Assembly (NCBI RefSeq): GCF_003014755.1
Contig: NZ_PYAW01000001.1
Location: 930,001 to 994,000 of the forward strand
Length of the DNA stretch: 64,000 nt
Reading direction: 5' to 3'
DNA from: Chitinophaga niastensis
GTDB lineage: Bacteria > Bacteroidota > Bacteroidia > Chitinophagales > Chitinophagaceae
The translations under genes and the position numbers were made by a program. Below the pieces are notes generated by a model, which was given only the letters and a program-made list of their open reading frames with translations, was not told the DNA's origin and searched no databases. How positions within the stretch are numbered: position 1 is the first letter of the stretch; each line of letters starts with the position of its first letter. Positions 25,637-32,755 of the stretch are shown one piece after another.

Positions 25637-27457
25637 TTAATTCCCTGCCGTTTCATCTTCTTTAAAACGTGCTGCTATGCCTGATGCTCTTTCCACAAAA
25701 CGCTCTGCTGCCAGGAGTATTACCTCAGTAGCACCCTGCACATATACTTTTTGTTTAGCGCGACTCACTGCGGTGTACAATAATTCCCTGGTGAGAATAG
25801 GTACATCGGTAGCATCCGGTAGTACCACCAGTACTTCTCCGAATTCAGAGCCCTGACTTTTATGAATGGTCATGGCAAAAGCGGTTTCTGCCTGGGTGAG
25901 ATAGCCGGGCAGCACAGCTTTCAGCGCTCCGCTGCTGTCTTCAAACCAGGCCATTAATACCCCGTTTTTATCGGCCCGTATAATGCCTGTATCGCCGTTA
26001 AATAACCCATGCTCATAATAGTTGCGGGTAAGAATAACAGGACGGTTCTCATAAAATTCTGCATTTGCCAGCAGGAGCTTTTTATCGTATAAATATTTTT
26101 CAATGTGCTTGTTGATGGCGTACAATCCTTGTGGTCCCTCCCTGATGGCGGTGAGTACGCGTTGTGCATTCAGGAGTTTGAGTGCCGTAGCAATATCTTT
26201 CTCTTTAATAAAAGAAGCATAACCGGCAATAAATCCTTCAAACAATTTTATTGAAGCAGATGGGTCGATGATAACCTGTTCATCTGCCGAAGGCTTAAAA
26301 AATTCTTTAATCACCGCTACATTATTCGAGATAACGGCCCTGCTGAATTTGCCGATGCCGGTATGCCCGGTGAAACGATGACTGCGTCGCAGTTCCACCA
26401 GGTGCTGAAATAATGGATGATGGTAATCGTTCCGCTCCTGGCTGGCCGGGATGCGACGGTGAGCATCATCAATAAACTGGTTGATAAATTGTATGCGCTC
26501 CGCAGAGAACAGGTTCAGGCTTTCCTGCGCCTGACAAAGGTCCCCGAACAAACTACCGGCTTCAACGGAAGCCAGCTGGTCTTTATCACCCAACAGGATG
26601 AGGCGTGTATGTGGAGGAATAGCATCCATGAGTTTGGCAAACAGCGCCACATCTATCATAGAGCATTCATCTACAATTACCACATCGTAGTTGAGGGGAT
26701 TGTCTTTATTATGCCGGAAGTAAGGGCTATCCCTCACCGACTTCAACAACCGGTGAATAGTGGACGGTTGCAGGTGTTGGAATTTTTCCGCAACTGGTGC
26801 AGCTACTTCAATGGTGGTATTGCGCAGGCTCTCAGCCATGCGGGCGGCAGCTTTACCCGTAGGTGCTGCCAGGGCCACTTTCAAGCCGGGATCGGTTGCA
26901 AAAAGGATGGCGAGGATTTTAGCTACTGTGGTAGTTTTTCCTGTGCCTGGTCCGCCGGTGATAATTGTAAAGTTATTTAATACGCCTGTGATAGCGGCTG
27001 CCAGCTGCCAATCTGTTGGATCATTACCATCATTTGTAATGGTGGCAGCGGCAAACAGCTTGCTGATCAGCGTTTGCTGGCTTTGCAATAAAGCTGTTCT
27101 TTCCGGCAGCAGTGTTTTTTCTACTGCCAGAAATTGTTTTATGCGTTGAAGAAAATGTGTCTCGTATCTGAAATATCGTTGAAAGTATAGTCTGTTCTGA
27201 TAACACACAAAAGGCTGCATATCGTTGCCATGCTGGCCTACCAGGGGGATAGCGGCGAGTGCGCCGGCGCCGTTTTCCGGTTTGTCGTAATAGGGTGGCA
27301 ATACGTCCTGTTCTGCTTGTATTTTATCAAGATGCAGACAGATATGACCTTCACTCAGTTTTTTGGACAACAAGTAAGCATAAGGCTTCAGTGCCGGTAC
27401 ATCAAAATACTCGGCAAACTGCTGGTGTACATCGTTCAGGGTGGAGAGGTTTCGCAT
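25637..27457 (-). CDS. recD: Exodeoxyribonuclease V alpha subunit RecD
   Basis: The 606-residue SF1B helicase starts at the ATG at 27457 (MRNLSTLNDVHQQFAEYFDV); the open frame reaches a TTG nine codons upstream that I reject. Domains: N-terminal RecBC-interaction region (1-130), Walker A GGPGTGKTTT (168-177), motif II VDECSMIDVALFAKLM, LLGDKDQLASVEAGSLFGDL, and the C-terminal motif AFAMTIHKSQGSEFGEVLVV with LLYTAVSRAK. Length equals E. coli RecD (608). It is the fast 5-to-3-prime motor of the RecBCD complex and the first gene of the five-gene operon, 109 nt from the divergent pth2 gene. Confidence 0.95.
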   Translation of the reverse strand: MRNLSTLNDVHQQFAEYFDVPALKPYAYLLSKKLSEGHICLHLDKIQAEQDVLPPYYDKPENGAGALAAIPLVGQHGNDMQPFVCYQNRLYFQRYFRYETHFLQRIKQFLAVEKTLLPERTALLQSQQTLISKLFAAATITNDGNDPTDWQLAAAITGVLNNFTIITGGPGTGKTTTVAKILAILFATDPGLKVALAAPTGKAAARMAESLRNTTIEVAAPVAEKFQHLQPSTIHRLLKSVRDSPYFRHNKDNPLNYDVVIVDECSMIDVALFAKLMDAIPPHTRLILLGDKDQLASVEAGSLFGDLCQAQESLNLFSAERIQFINQFIDDAHRRIPASQERNDYHHPLFQHLVELRRSHRFTGHTGIGKFSRAVISNNVAVIKEFFKPSADEQVIIDPSASIKLFEGFIAGYASFIKEKDIATALKLLNAQRVLTAIREGPQGLYAINKHIEKYLYDKKLLLANAEFYENRPVILTRNYYEHGLFNGDTGIIRADKNGVLMAWFEDSSGALKAVLPGYLTQAETAFAMTIHKSQGSEFGEVLVVLPDATDVPILTRELLYTAVSRAKQKVYVQGATEVILLAAERFVERASGIAARFKEDETAGN

Positions 27458-27566
27458 TCTTAATAATACACTTGAAAAGATCAAAGTACGACATTTTCCG
27501 CGTGATCTGAAAGGGAGAATACTGTTATATTGTTTTTAGTAAATTAGCGGCTCAAATAGATTGTAT

Positions 27567-27962
27567 ATGTCATCCAGGATAGTAAAGCAGGTAATAGTGA
27601 TGCGCAAGGATCTTAATATGCGTAAAGGTAAAATGATAGCACAGGGCGCGCATGCTTCCATTGCGTTTCTTACGCGTCACGCTACCATCGACGGGCATAC
27701 GTTACAAACGAACTTAAGGAATCCGGAAGAAGTAGCCGAATGGATGACGAAGGGGTTTACAAAAATTTGTTTATCGGTAGATTCAGAGGATGACCTGGAC
27801 CGCATTTACCAACAGGCCATTGAAGATGGGCTGAATGCTACGCTGATCACTGATTCCGGGCTAACGGAATTTGGTGGTGTACCTACAAAAACATGTTGTG
27901 CGATCGGACCTAATTCAAATGAGGAGATAGACCGGATTACAAAAGATTTGAAATTGCTGTAG
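27567..27962 (+). CDS. Peptidyl-tRNA hydrolase, Pth2 family
   Basis: The 131-residue protein starts at the ATG at 27567 (a TTG lies two codons upstream). It shows the Pth2 pattern: KQVIVMRKDLNMRKGKMIAQ at the N-terminus (the first helix with Lys and Gln), then GAHASIAFL, KICLSVDSEDDLDRIYQQA in the middle and the C-terminal signature SGLTEFGGVPTKTCCAIGP. Pth2 is the archaeal/eukaryotic-type enzyme that releases peptides from stalled peptidyl-tRNA; in some bacteria it occurs besides the standard Pth. It is divergent from recD and its stop directly abuts the ywbE stop on the other strand. Confidence 0.9.
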   Translation: MSSRIVKQVIVMRKDLNMRKGKMIAQGAHASIAFLTRHATIDGHTLQTNLRNPEEVAEWMTKGFTKICLSVDSEDDLDRIYQQAIEDGLNATLITDSGLTEFGGVPTKTCCAIGPNSNEEIDRITKDLKLL

Positions 27963-28169
27963 TTAATCTTCTTCCGTAACATTTATTTCCGCTACGCGGC
28001 CTACTTGTCCATCTTCCAGTCTAACCTTGATACCACGTGAGTGGTAAGGTGCTGAAGTGAGGATATCCTGTACAATACCGTATGTCAATTTATTGGTGCG
28101 CTGGTCTTTCTTCAGGATGATGGCTACTTCCAGGCCAGGGTATATATCGCTTCTGTTACGTCCGTGCAT
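27963..28169 (-). CDS. ywbE: YwbE family protein
   Basis: The 68-residue protein matches YwbE (DUF2196) along its whole length: RSDIYPGLEVAIILKKDQRT, then LTYGIVQDILTSAPYHSRGI and KVRLEDGQVGRVAEI. The family consists of small basic-acidic proteins with an SH3/KOW-like beta fold and no known role. The gene is convergent with pth2, with stop codons back to back and no space for a terminator between them, so antisense overlap of the two transcripts is likely. Confidence 0.92.
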   Translation of the reverse strand: MHGRNRSDIYPGLEVAIILKKDQRTNKLTYGIVQDILTSAPYHSRGIKVRLEDGQVGRVAEINVTEED

Positions 28170-28182
28170 ATTTGTTGATATT

Positions 28183-28216
28183 AGAAAAGAGTCAGCCGCA
28201 AAGCTAACTCTTTTCT
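28183..28216 (-). terminator. Hairpin downstream of a relic gene
   Basis: AGAAAAGAGT (28183-28192) pairs with ACTCTTTTCT (28207-28216), extended by three more pairs past one mismatch. In minus orientation it directly follows the relic coding stretch at 28223-28409 and ends in CTTTTCT, so it probably was that gene's terminator. It lies just upstream of ywbE. Confidence 0.55.
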
Positions 28217-28222
28217 GAAAAT

Positions 28223-28409
28223 TTATTTAGAGATGAAGATTTGTATGAGTTGATCAATCAATACACCATTTCCGCTTCCGCGCTGAGCTATCACTTTTGC
28301 AATACCAACTGATGAGTTATCGAACGCCAAAGCTATAAGCGCTTAATGTCAGTTTCGTTGAGATATGGTCAGGGATACTACCTAAAAACTTAGATTCCCT
28401 GGTTATAGT
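28223..28409 (-). pseudogene. C-terminal gene remnant with a frameshift
   Basis: On the minus strand two adjacent frames read like one protein. The upstream frame gives SKFLGSIPDHISTKLTLSAY then SFGVR and a stop. The other frame, shifted by one base around 28330-28345, continues FDNSSVGIAKVIAQRG and SGNGVLIDQLIQIFISK to a stop at 28223-28225. A terminator-like hairpin follows 7 nt later. I do not recognise the family. The composition and the matching end suggest the last 60 or so residues of a degraded gene whose front part is gone. Confidence 0.4.
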
Positions 28410-28485
28410 TTAATTTCTTACCTTTTGATTGATTGTTTCCTCCTATTAAGACTCCCCAAAATTCTTAAACTTTAAAAAGCTCCCC

Positions 28486-29202
28486 ATGAAAAAGTTTATT
28501 CTTTTTACGTTGCTTATTCCGCTGATGGGAATGGGACAAAAGAATGTTCTCAATGCAACAAGAGTTTTTCCAAAAACAGACAAGGTTTTAGAGTTCGAAA
28601 AAGCATTAATGGCTCATGCGAAGAAATACCACAAAGGCGATTGGTCATGGCGGGTATATGACATTCAGTCGGGGCCCGATGCCGGAGGGGTCCATATTAC
28701 AGAGGGACCAAGCAGTTGGGAATCTCTTGACTCACGAGGGAACCTTGGTGCTGAGCATAATACTGATTGGAATAAAGCGGTAGCTATTTACCTTACTGAC
28801 AGAGGCTCATCTGCCTATTTTGATTACAATGACTCGCTTAGTACTGTAAAACTCTCCGATTGGGCTGATAAGATTGTGATTAATCACATGTATCCCAAGC
28901 CAGGCATGATTGGAGATGTAATGGGCCTCGTAAGCAAATTAAAGAAAGTGTGGATAGAAGGGGATGAAAGTGTTGCCGTTTACCAGGCAAATAGTTCTGG
29001 TGGGCCGCAGATTATAACTGTAACCAGGCTTAAGAAGGGCTTAAAAGAATTAGCCCCCACGTACAGGAAACCACTTCCTGAAAGGTTTAATGCGATCTAT
29101 GGGGACGGTTCATGGGATCATTTTCTACAGGATTATGCAAAATGTGTTGGAAACCGGTGGAGTGAAATCCTTATTTATCGTCCTGAGCTGAGTTCAAAAT
29201 AA
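28486..29202 (+). CDS. Secreted hypothetical protein (238 aa)
   Basis: The protein starts with a short signal peptide (MKKFILFTLLIPLMGMG, cleaved before QKN). The mature part is soluble, with HAKKYHKGDWSWRVYDIQSG early and RLKKGLKELAPTYRKPLPER plus FNAIYGDGSWDHFLQDYAK late. Two similar halves (each with a KxxExEKAL/K-W-x-V-Y or KxxW-E-VAVYQ pattern) recall a duplicated dimeric alpha-beta-barrel (ABM-like) fold, but this is a weak impression. No catalytic motif is evident. It stands alone between a gene relic and a long intergenic region. Confidence 0.7.
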   Translation: MKKFILFTLLIPLMGMGQKNVLNATRVFPKTDKVLEFEKALMAHAKKYHKGDWSWRVYDIQSGPDAGGVHITEGPSSWESLDSRGNLGAEHNTDWNKAVAIYLTDRGSSAYFDYNDSLSTVKLSDWADKIVINHMYPKPGMIGDVMGLVSKLKKVWIEGDESVAVYQANSSGGPQIITVTRLKKGLKELAPTYRKPLPERFNAIYGDGSWDHFLQDYAKCVGNRWSEILIYRPELSSK

Positions 29203-29229
29203 AATAGTTGTTTACGGTCTTTAGGTTAT

Positions 29230-29254
29230 AGGAGGAGACAGGACTCGAATCTGC
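29230..29254 (-). pseudogene. tRNA 3-prime-end fragment (T arm plus acceptor strand)
   Basis: On the minus strand GCAGA-TTCGAGT-CCTGT forms a T arm with the invariant TTCGA loop, with one broken pair at the top (A-C), followed by CTCCTCC, an acceptor 3-prime strand. The bases that should hold the D and anticodon arms (plus 29255-29305) instead hold a T-rich run and a terminator, so no complete tRNA exists here. Such 3-prime fragments are the usual attachment-site scars of tRNA-targeting integrative elements. Confidence 0.45.
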
Positions 29255-29287
29255 ATGCTTGTTTTTTAAGTTTTAAGTACAAATAAA

Positions 29288-29313
29288 AAGCCCCGCAAGA
29301 GATTGCGGGGCTT
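29288..29313 (-). terminator. Intrinsic terminator hairpin
   Basis: AAGCCCCGC (29288-29296) pairs with GCGGGGCTT (29305-29313), extended by AA/TT. On the minus strand the stem is followed by TTTTTATTT, a good T-run, so it terminates minus-strand transcripts best. On the plus strand it may still stop transcription from the gene ending at 29202. Confidence 0.7.
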
Positions 29314-29875
29314 CTGTTATATCGAATTTGTTGTTTCAGCTATTATAACATGCCCTGTTCCGTGTGGAGCATTGCAAAGAAGTGGATGAAACTTTAGTAC
29401 TTCCAAATATTTTTTATAACCAGATAAAAAAGTAAATGTGATGTGCGATCATTTTTACTATTATTTCTTTCATTTTATCAGATGATTTTTTATGCTTTAT
29501 AGGTGATCAAATTCTTAAGTAAAATTGGCGATTCTTAATACTTTCCTATTAAATATTTGCTTAACATCTTGTTAACTACAACCTCTTCGTTTACATTTCA
29601 TTTACATTTCAAAATATTAAGGATTAGCAACTTAGATATTTCATAAACTTCTAAAACTTTGTTTAGATTCCATTGTATTTCAAAGAGAAAATATCAAATT
29701 TACATTTTGAGTTACAAAATAATTCCTGGGTGTTTCTGTTGATATTTGGTGTTGCATTTAACCTGGAATATCAGTGATTATTATCATCCTCATTATTTAC
29801 TTTATTAGTTTCAGAAAACATCTTTTTGAATGCATTGGAATAATTATTCACCCCCATTTAATATTAAACAATCTG

Positions 29876-30268
29876 ATGAAACACACCATTCTTCATGCGG
29901 ATGACGATACCATGTTCTCCCGTATGGTTAAGCTAGTTTTGGAACAAGGCGGCTTTGAAGTGCATAATGCGTATGACGGAGAAAGTGCCTGGATGCTTTT
30001 TAATAAAATGAGTTTTGATAGTTGCCTCCTGGATATAAGGATGCCTGGTTTAAATGGAATTGATCTGGGAGAAAGAATAAGGAATGCTGATAAGGAGGTG
30101 CCTATTATATATTTATCCGGGGAAGATCCTGTGCTGGTTGAAAAAGAAGTGTTTGGGAGAGGCGGTGGTAATGGTTACGTCAGCAAATCTTTCAGGATGA
30201 AGGATTTAAAGACCCTGTTAAATAAGCATCTTGACATTCACCAAAAACAATTTAAAAAATGGATATGA
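29876..30268 (+). CDS. Receiver-domain protein (first half of a split OmpR-type regulator)
   Basis: The 130-residue protein starts at the ATG at 29876 (MKHTILHADDDTMFSRMVKL). It is a CheY-like receiver with acidic pocket HADDD (7-11), phospho-acceptor Asp in CLLDIRMPGLNG (about 52), switch Ser in IIYLSGEDP and Lys in GYVSKSF. The usual linker and DNA-binding domain do not follow in the same frame; the stop TGA (30266-30268) overlaps the ATG of a winged-helix gene in ATGA. The upstream open frame lacks a plausible start. Together the two products would make one normal 218-residue OmpR/PhoB-type regulator. No kinase gene is adjacent. Confidence 0.8.
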   Translation: MKHTILHADDDTMFSRMVKLVLEQGGFEVHNAYDGESAWMLFNKMSFDSCLLDIRMPGLNGIDLGERIRNADKEVPIIYLSGEDPVLVEKEVFGRGGGNGYVSKSFRMKDLKTLLNKHLDIHQKQFKKWI

Positions 30269-30531
30269 GTTATAAAAATAAAATGCCTGAATTTAAGTTG
30301 GAGGAATTTATTAGACCACTTACGCCTACCGAAGGTAGATTATTTCGTACTTTATATAGAAACCACGGGAGGATAGTGCTCAAGGCTGATATTTTTGAAG
30401 AAGTATGGGGATGGGAAGCACAAGACTCTTTGTATGTTTATATAGGAAGATTAAAGAAAATTCTTAAGCGGTATCCCCATTTGACTATCGAATCAATTTC
30501 CCGTAAAGGCTATAGATTAATGATAAAATAG
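30265..30531 (+). CDS. Winged-helix DNA-binding protein (second half of a split OmpR-type regulator)
   Basis: This product of 88 residues (from the ATG at 30265; another ATG is at 30259) is a complete OmpR/PhoB-type winged helix. LTPTEGRLFRTLYRNHGRIV is the first helix and turn, FEEVWGWEAQDSLYVYIGRL the recognition region, and IESISRKGYRLMIK the terminal wing. It has no receiver of its own. The overlap with the receiver gene in ATGA, and the good match of both ends to a continuous regulator, suggest either a frameshifted gene kept in two parts or a genuine two-polypeptide regulator coupled by reinitiation. Confidence 0.8.
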   Translation: MSYKNKMPEFKLEEFIRPLTPTEGRLFRTLYRNHGRIVLKADIFEEVWGWEAQDSLYVYIGRLKKILKRYPHLTIESISRKGYRLMIK

Positions 30532-30584
30532 CAGCTATGAATTAACCTTTAATTTGAATGCATGAAAGTAATTTTTGCAAAACT

Positions 30585-30634
30585 AAAATGAACAAAATAG
30601 TTTGAGTTCCTAATCATTTATTTGCCTATATTCG
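30585..30634 (+). promoter_or_regulatory. Promoter with upstream element of the repeat-protein gene
   Basis: TTTG at 30601-30604 and TATATTCG at 30627-30634 (22 nt apart) fit the Bacteroidota -33/-7 pattern. Just upstream is AAAATGAACAAAA (30585-30597). The same 13-mer stands at the same 42-nt distance from the -7 box of the gene at 31564. The leader to the ATG at 30706 is about 65 nt. Confidence 0.45.
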
Positions 30635-30705
30635 TTACATATCTTCTAAACCCAAAGAAGAGCCGTTAACCGTAACCATATTTTTTACTTCTAAAAACAA
30701 ATATC

Positions 30706-30981
30706 ATGAAACTCCACAGAACATTACATCATCCGGATGGTGGGCGTTCATTAGCTGATTATGAAATAAGAGATGACAGGATTTATACTACGGTACACCA
30801 CGCCAGTGGTTCCAGTGCTTTGCCATGGTTTGAAATAAGGGAAAATAAGGTGTATCCTACCGATCATCATCCGGAAGGCAGGAGTGCATTTCCATGGTTT
30901 GAAATCAATGGCAATAATATCACGCCGTCTGTTCATCATCCAAAAGGATCAGACGGGATGCCCTGGTATCAGATCCAATAA
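30706..30981 (+). CDS. Protein of four 23-residue tandem repeats
   Basis: The 91-residue protein is almost entirely four repeats starting at His-His: residues 8-30, 31-53, 54-76 and 77-91 (last one shortened). The consensus is HHPxGxSxxPWFEIRxNxxY, followed by PTx. Each unit looks like a four-turn beta-hairpin, so four copies could close into a small beta-flower or propeller; this shape is inference. The repeated histidines (HH) and Trp-Phe are regular enough to bind a metal or ligand. No signal peptide is present. It follows the split regulator and has a good promoter shared in layout with the gene at 31564. Confidence 0.75.
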   Translation: MKLHRTLHHPDGGRSLADYEIRDDRIYTTVHHASGSSALPWFEIRENKVYPTDHHPEGRSAFPWFEINGNNITPSVHHPKGSDGMPWYQIQ

Positions 30982-31042
30982 ACCCCTGCGATATTTCAGT
31001 AGAACGCCCGGTCTTGTTGCTGGGCTTTTTTGTTTCCCTATG

Positions 31043-31330
31043 TCATTTTCTGATCATCGAAATAGCTACCAGTATAACGATGATGCTAAATACAAACAGT
31101 TGGGTCCCCCTGTAGATTCGGGTATCTATTTTATCACTGTTAGTTGGCCACCACACGCCAATAAGAAAAGCAATGAATTGCGTTGGGAGTATGGCTATAA
31201 AGGGAATGAGCCAGATATAAATAGAAGATAAAGCACGGGTTACAGATCCCTGGTGAAGAACTACATAGACCAGTAAGGTAACCAGATAGATAATGTAAAT
31301 AACAGATAGTTCTATTAGTCTTTTTCTCAT
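31043..31330 (-). CDS. Small membrane protein
   Basis: The protein has 95 residues from the ATG at 31330 (MRKRLIELSVIYIIYLVTLL); an ATG three codons upstream is also possible. Three membrane helices are visible (about 8-30, 40-60 and 70-92), with FAFLIGVWW-like aromatic ends (FIAFLIGVWWPTNSDKID) between the second and third. There is no known motif. It is convergent with the repeat-protein gene, whose stop is 61 nt away. Confidence 0.6.
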   Translation of the reverse strand: MRKRLIELSVIYIIYLVTLLVYVVLHQGSVTRALSSIYIWLIPFIAILPTQFIAFLIGVWWPTNSDKIDTRIYRGTQLFVFSIIVILVAISMIRK

Positions 31331-31482
31331 AGTGGGCATAAGGATGGTGCACTGTAAGCTAATAATTATTGAGTTGTTTTTTATGTTTTTTTGAGAGATA
31401 TTATTGCTGTGGATATAAGAATGTTGGATATGTAAAAATTTCGAATTTATATTCAATGAATGAAAATGGTTTTATAATTATC

Positions 31483-31532
31483 AAAATGAACAAAAAGGTC
31501 TTTTCGCCCCTGCCCTCTTTCTCCTACATTCG
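31483..31532 (+). promoter_or_regulatory. Promoter with shared upstream element (gene 31564)
   Basis: AAAATGAACAAAA (31483-31495) precedes a -7 box TACATTCG (31525-31532) at exactly the spacing seen at 30585-30634 (42 nt start to start). The -33 region here is TTTTCG (31501-31506), a weaker match to TTTG. Confidence 0.4.
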
Positions 31533-31563
31533 CCCATATTTTCATCACCAAAACTGATTTCTT

Positions 31564-32052
31564 ATGGGAACCCAAAACCAAATTTCCATTGTCATCCCGG
31601 CGGATGTATTACAACAATCATTTGAACACCTGCAGGCGGTAAGTAAATTGTTACAGCCTTATCTTCATGCCTTAACGAGCACTGATCGCCAGGGGTTGGC
31701 GAAAATGGGAGATAAAACCATTCCTTTTGTATCCAAGAACCTGGATTACAGCAAGAGTAATCCTTATTTCACTCCTGCTTACATGGATGTAACTGAGCTG
31801 GAAAAAGACCTCAATATAGCTGCTGGTCTCACTCCATTGTTGCGCATATGTGAGCAGCTTGCCAGCAACCTGGATGACACCATTATGCTGAGCGGCAGCG
31901 AAGCTTATGTAGCGGCATTGGCTTATTACAACACTGTAAAACAAGCCGCCAAGATGAGTATACCAGATGCAAAACCCATTTTCGAGGATTTACAGCAGCG
32001 TTTTCCGCGTACATTAAAAGCAAAAGTACCTAACGAACAAGCTGGTAATTAG
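31564..32052 (+). CDS. Conserved hypothetical protein (162 aa)
   Basis: This is a soluble, mostly helical protein (NQISIVIPADVLQQSFEHLQ at the start, MDVTELEKDLNIAAGLTPLL in the middle). I recall similar proteins of this length as frequent hypothetical genes in Bacteroidota, but no function is known to me. It has a candidate promoter with the 13-mer AAAATGAACAAAA and an extended terminator hairpin 20 nt after the stop. A set of nested repeats lies just downstream. Confidence 0.75.
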   Translation: MGTQNQISIVIPADVLQQSFEHLQAVSKLLQPYLHALTSTDRQGLAKMGDKTIPFVSKNLDYSKSNPYFTPAYMDVTELEKDLNIAAGLTPLLRICEQLASNLDDTIMLSGSEAYVAALAYYNTVKQAAKMSIPDAKPIFEDLQQRFPRTLKAKVPNEQAGN

Positions 32053-32071
32053 TATTTTATATAAGGTGGCG

Positions 32072-32127
32072 GCCAGGTTTTAATGGCTTCAAGGGGTAAA
32101 TAGCTCTTGAAGCCCCTTTTTACCTGG
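32072..32127 (+). terminator. Extended terminator hairpin after gene 31564
   Basis: The outer arms GCCAGGT (32072-32078) and ACCTGGC (32121-32127) enclose the inner arms GGCTTCAAG (32085-32093) and CTTGAAGCC (32105-32113), the latter followed by CCTTTTTA. The inner stem plus T-run is a normal intrinsic terminator for the upstream gene. Confidence 0.6.
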
Positions 32128-32130
32128 CAA

Positions 32131-32312
32131 TTTTGACCTTTGGGGTCAACACGCTTACTTCTTGACTACCTATTTGATACTAAAACATACAAGCGTTGAC
32201 CCAAAACATCCAATTTTTATCTTCTGCTGTCAAATCAAGATGTTTTTAGCAGGTAAAATCGTTTACCCCAAAGCGATTTTGACCTTTCAGGTCAACGCTT
32301 GTATGTTTCAGG
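32131..32312. repeat. Nested direct and inverted repeats around TTTGACCT/AGGTCAAA
   Basis: Within 182 nt, TTTTGACCTTT occurs twice (32131 and 32277), each followed by a GGTCAAC completion. AAACATACAAGCGTTGACC (32183-32201) is the exact reverse complement of 32290-32308, 88 nt apart. No gene fits: the stretch lies between a terminator and the convergent gene ending at 32382. The symmetrical GACC/GGTC units could be binding sites or a decayed small mobile repeat. Confidence 0.55.
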
Positions 32313-32381
32313 TCAAAGTTTTGAAGTCAGCACTCAAAGCTTGTCGTTAAAAGGTTGGTGCGCTAACTGCTGCCGTTAAAA

Positions 32382-32708
32382 TCAGGAGGCCAATACTACC
32401 AACTCCCTGTTTTCCCCAATCAGTTGCTGGCTTGGTAGTTTTGTGAAACTAAGTATATAATTAGCGTCCAATAAACGGAGCAGTTCATTATAGAGTAAAA
32501 GCAAATCAGCCCGGTTTTGTGCGTCCTCGTATTGGGTGTCTTCTGCAGCCAATGTTTCCGAAAGCCACAGCCATAATATTTGGCGTGCAGTAGCAGGTGG
32601 AAATAGCTCACAGAAGCGGTCCACAGCGAGCATGGGATCAGCAGATTCCTGCGCGTTAAGGTGAGAATAATGAAAGAAAGGTGTTGTGGATAGTTGCGAG
32701 GTTTGCAT
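32382..32708 (-). CDS. Hypothetical protein (108 aa)
   Basis: The protein is soluble, acidic and helix-rich (FCELFPPATARQILWLWLSE, ADLLLLYNELLRLLDANYIL). No signal peptide or known domain is visible. Short proteins of this kind occur beside regulatory or plasmid-type genes in Bacteroidota, but I cannot name the family. It is divergent from the XRE regulator at 32876, sharing a 167-nt region with direct repeats that could carry both promoters. Confidence 0.6.
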   Translation of the reverse strand: MQTSQLSTTPFFHYSHLNAQESADPMLAVDRFCELFPPATARQILWLWLSETLAAEDTQYEDAQNRADLLLLYNELLRLLDANYILSFTKLPSQQLIGENRELVVLAS

Positions 32709-32755
32709 AACAATAGATTTTTATGGTTTAAGTCAAATTTACATAAAAATATCAG

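Larger units (their letters stand above)
29203..29875. other. Long AT-rich intergenic region
   Basis: These 673 nt carry a tRNA 3-prime-end scar (29230-29254) and a hairpin terminator (29288-29313). From 29320 on the sequence is very AT-rich, with direct repetition of the type TTTACATTTCATTTACATTTC (29590-29611). I see no supported gene; the open frame running into the receiver gene from 29774 lacks a normal start. The low GC and the scars suggest repeated insertion and loss. Confidence 0.5.

Noticed and set aside
29774..29875. Hydrophobic N-terminal extension of the receiver protein
   Set aside because: It has no ATG start and the receiver domain begins normally at the ATG at 29876.
32131..32312. 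CRISPR array
   Set aside because: The repeats are few, unequally spaced and inverted; no regular spacer length and no cas gene is present.
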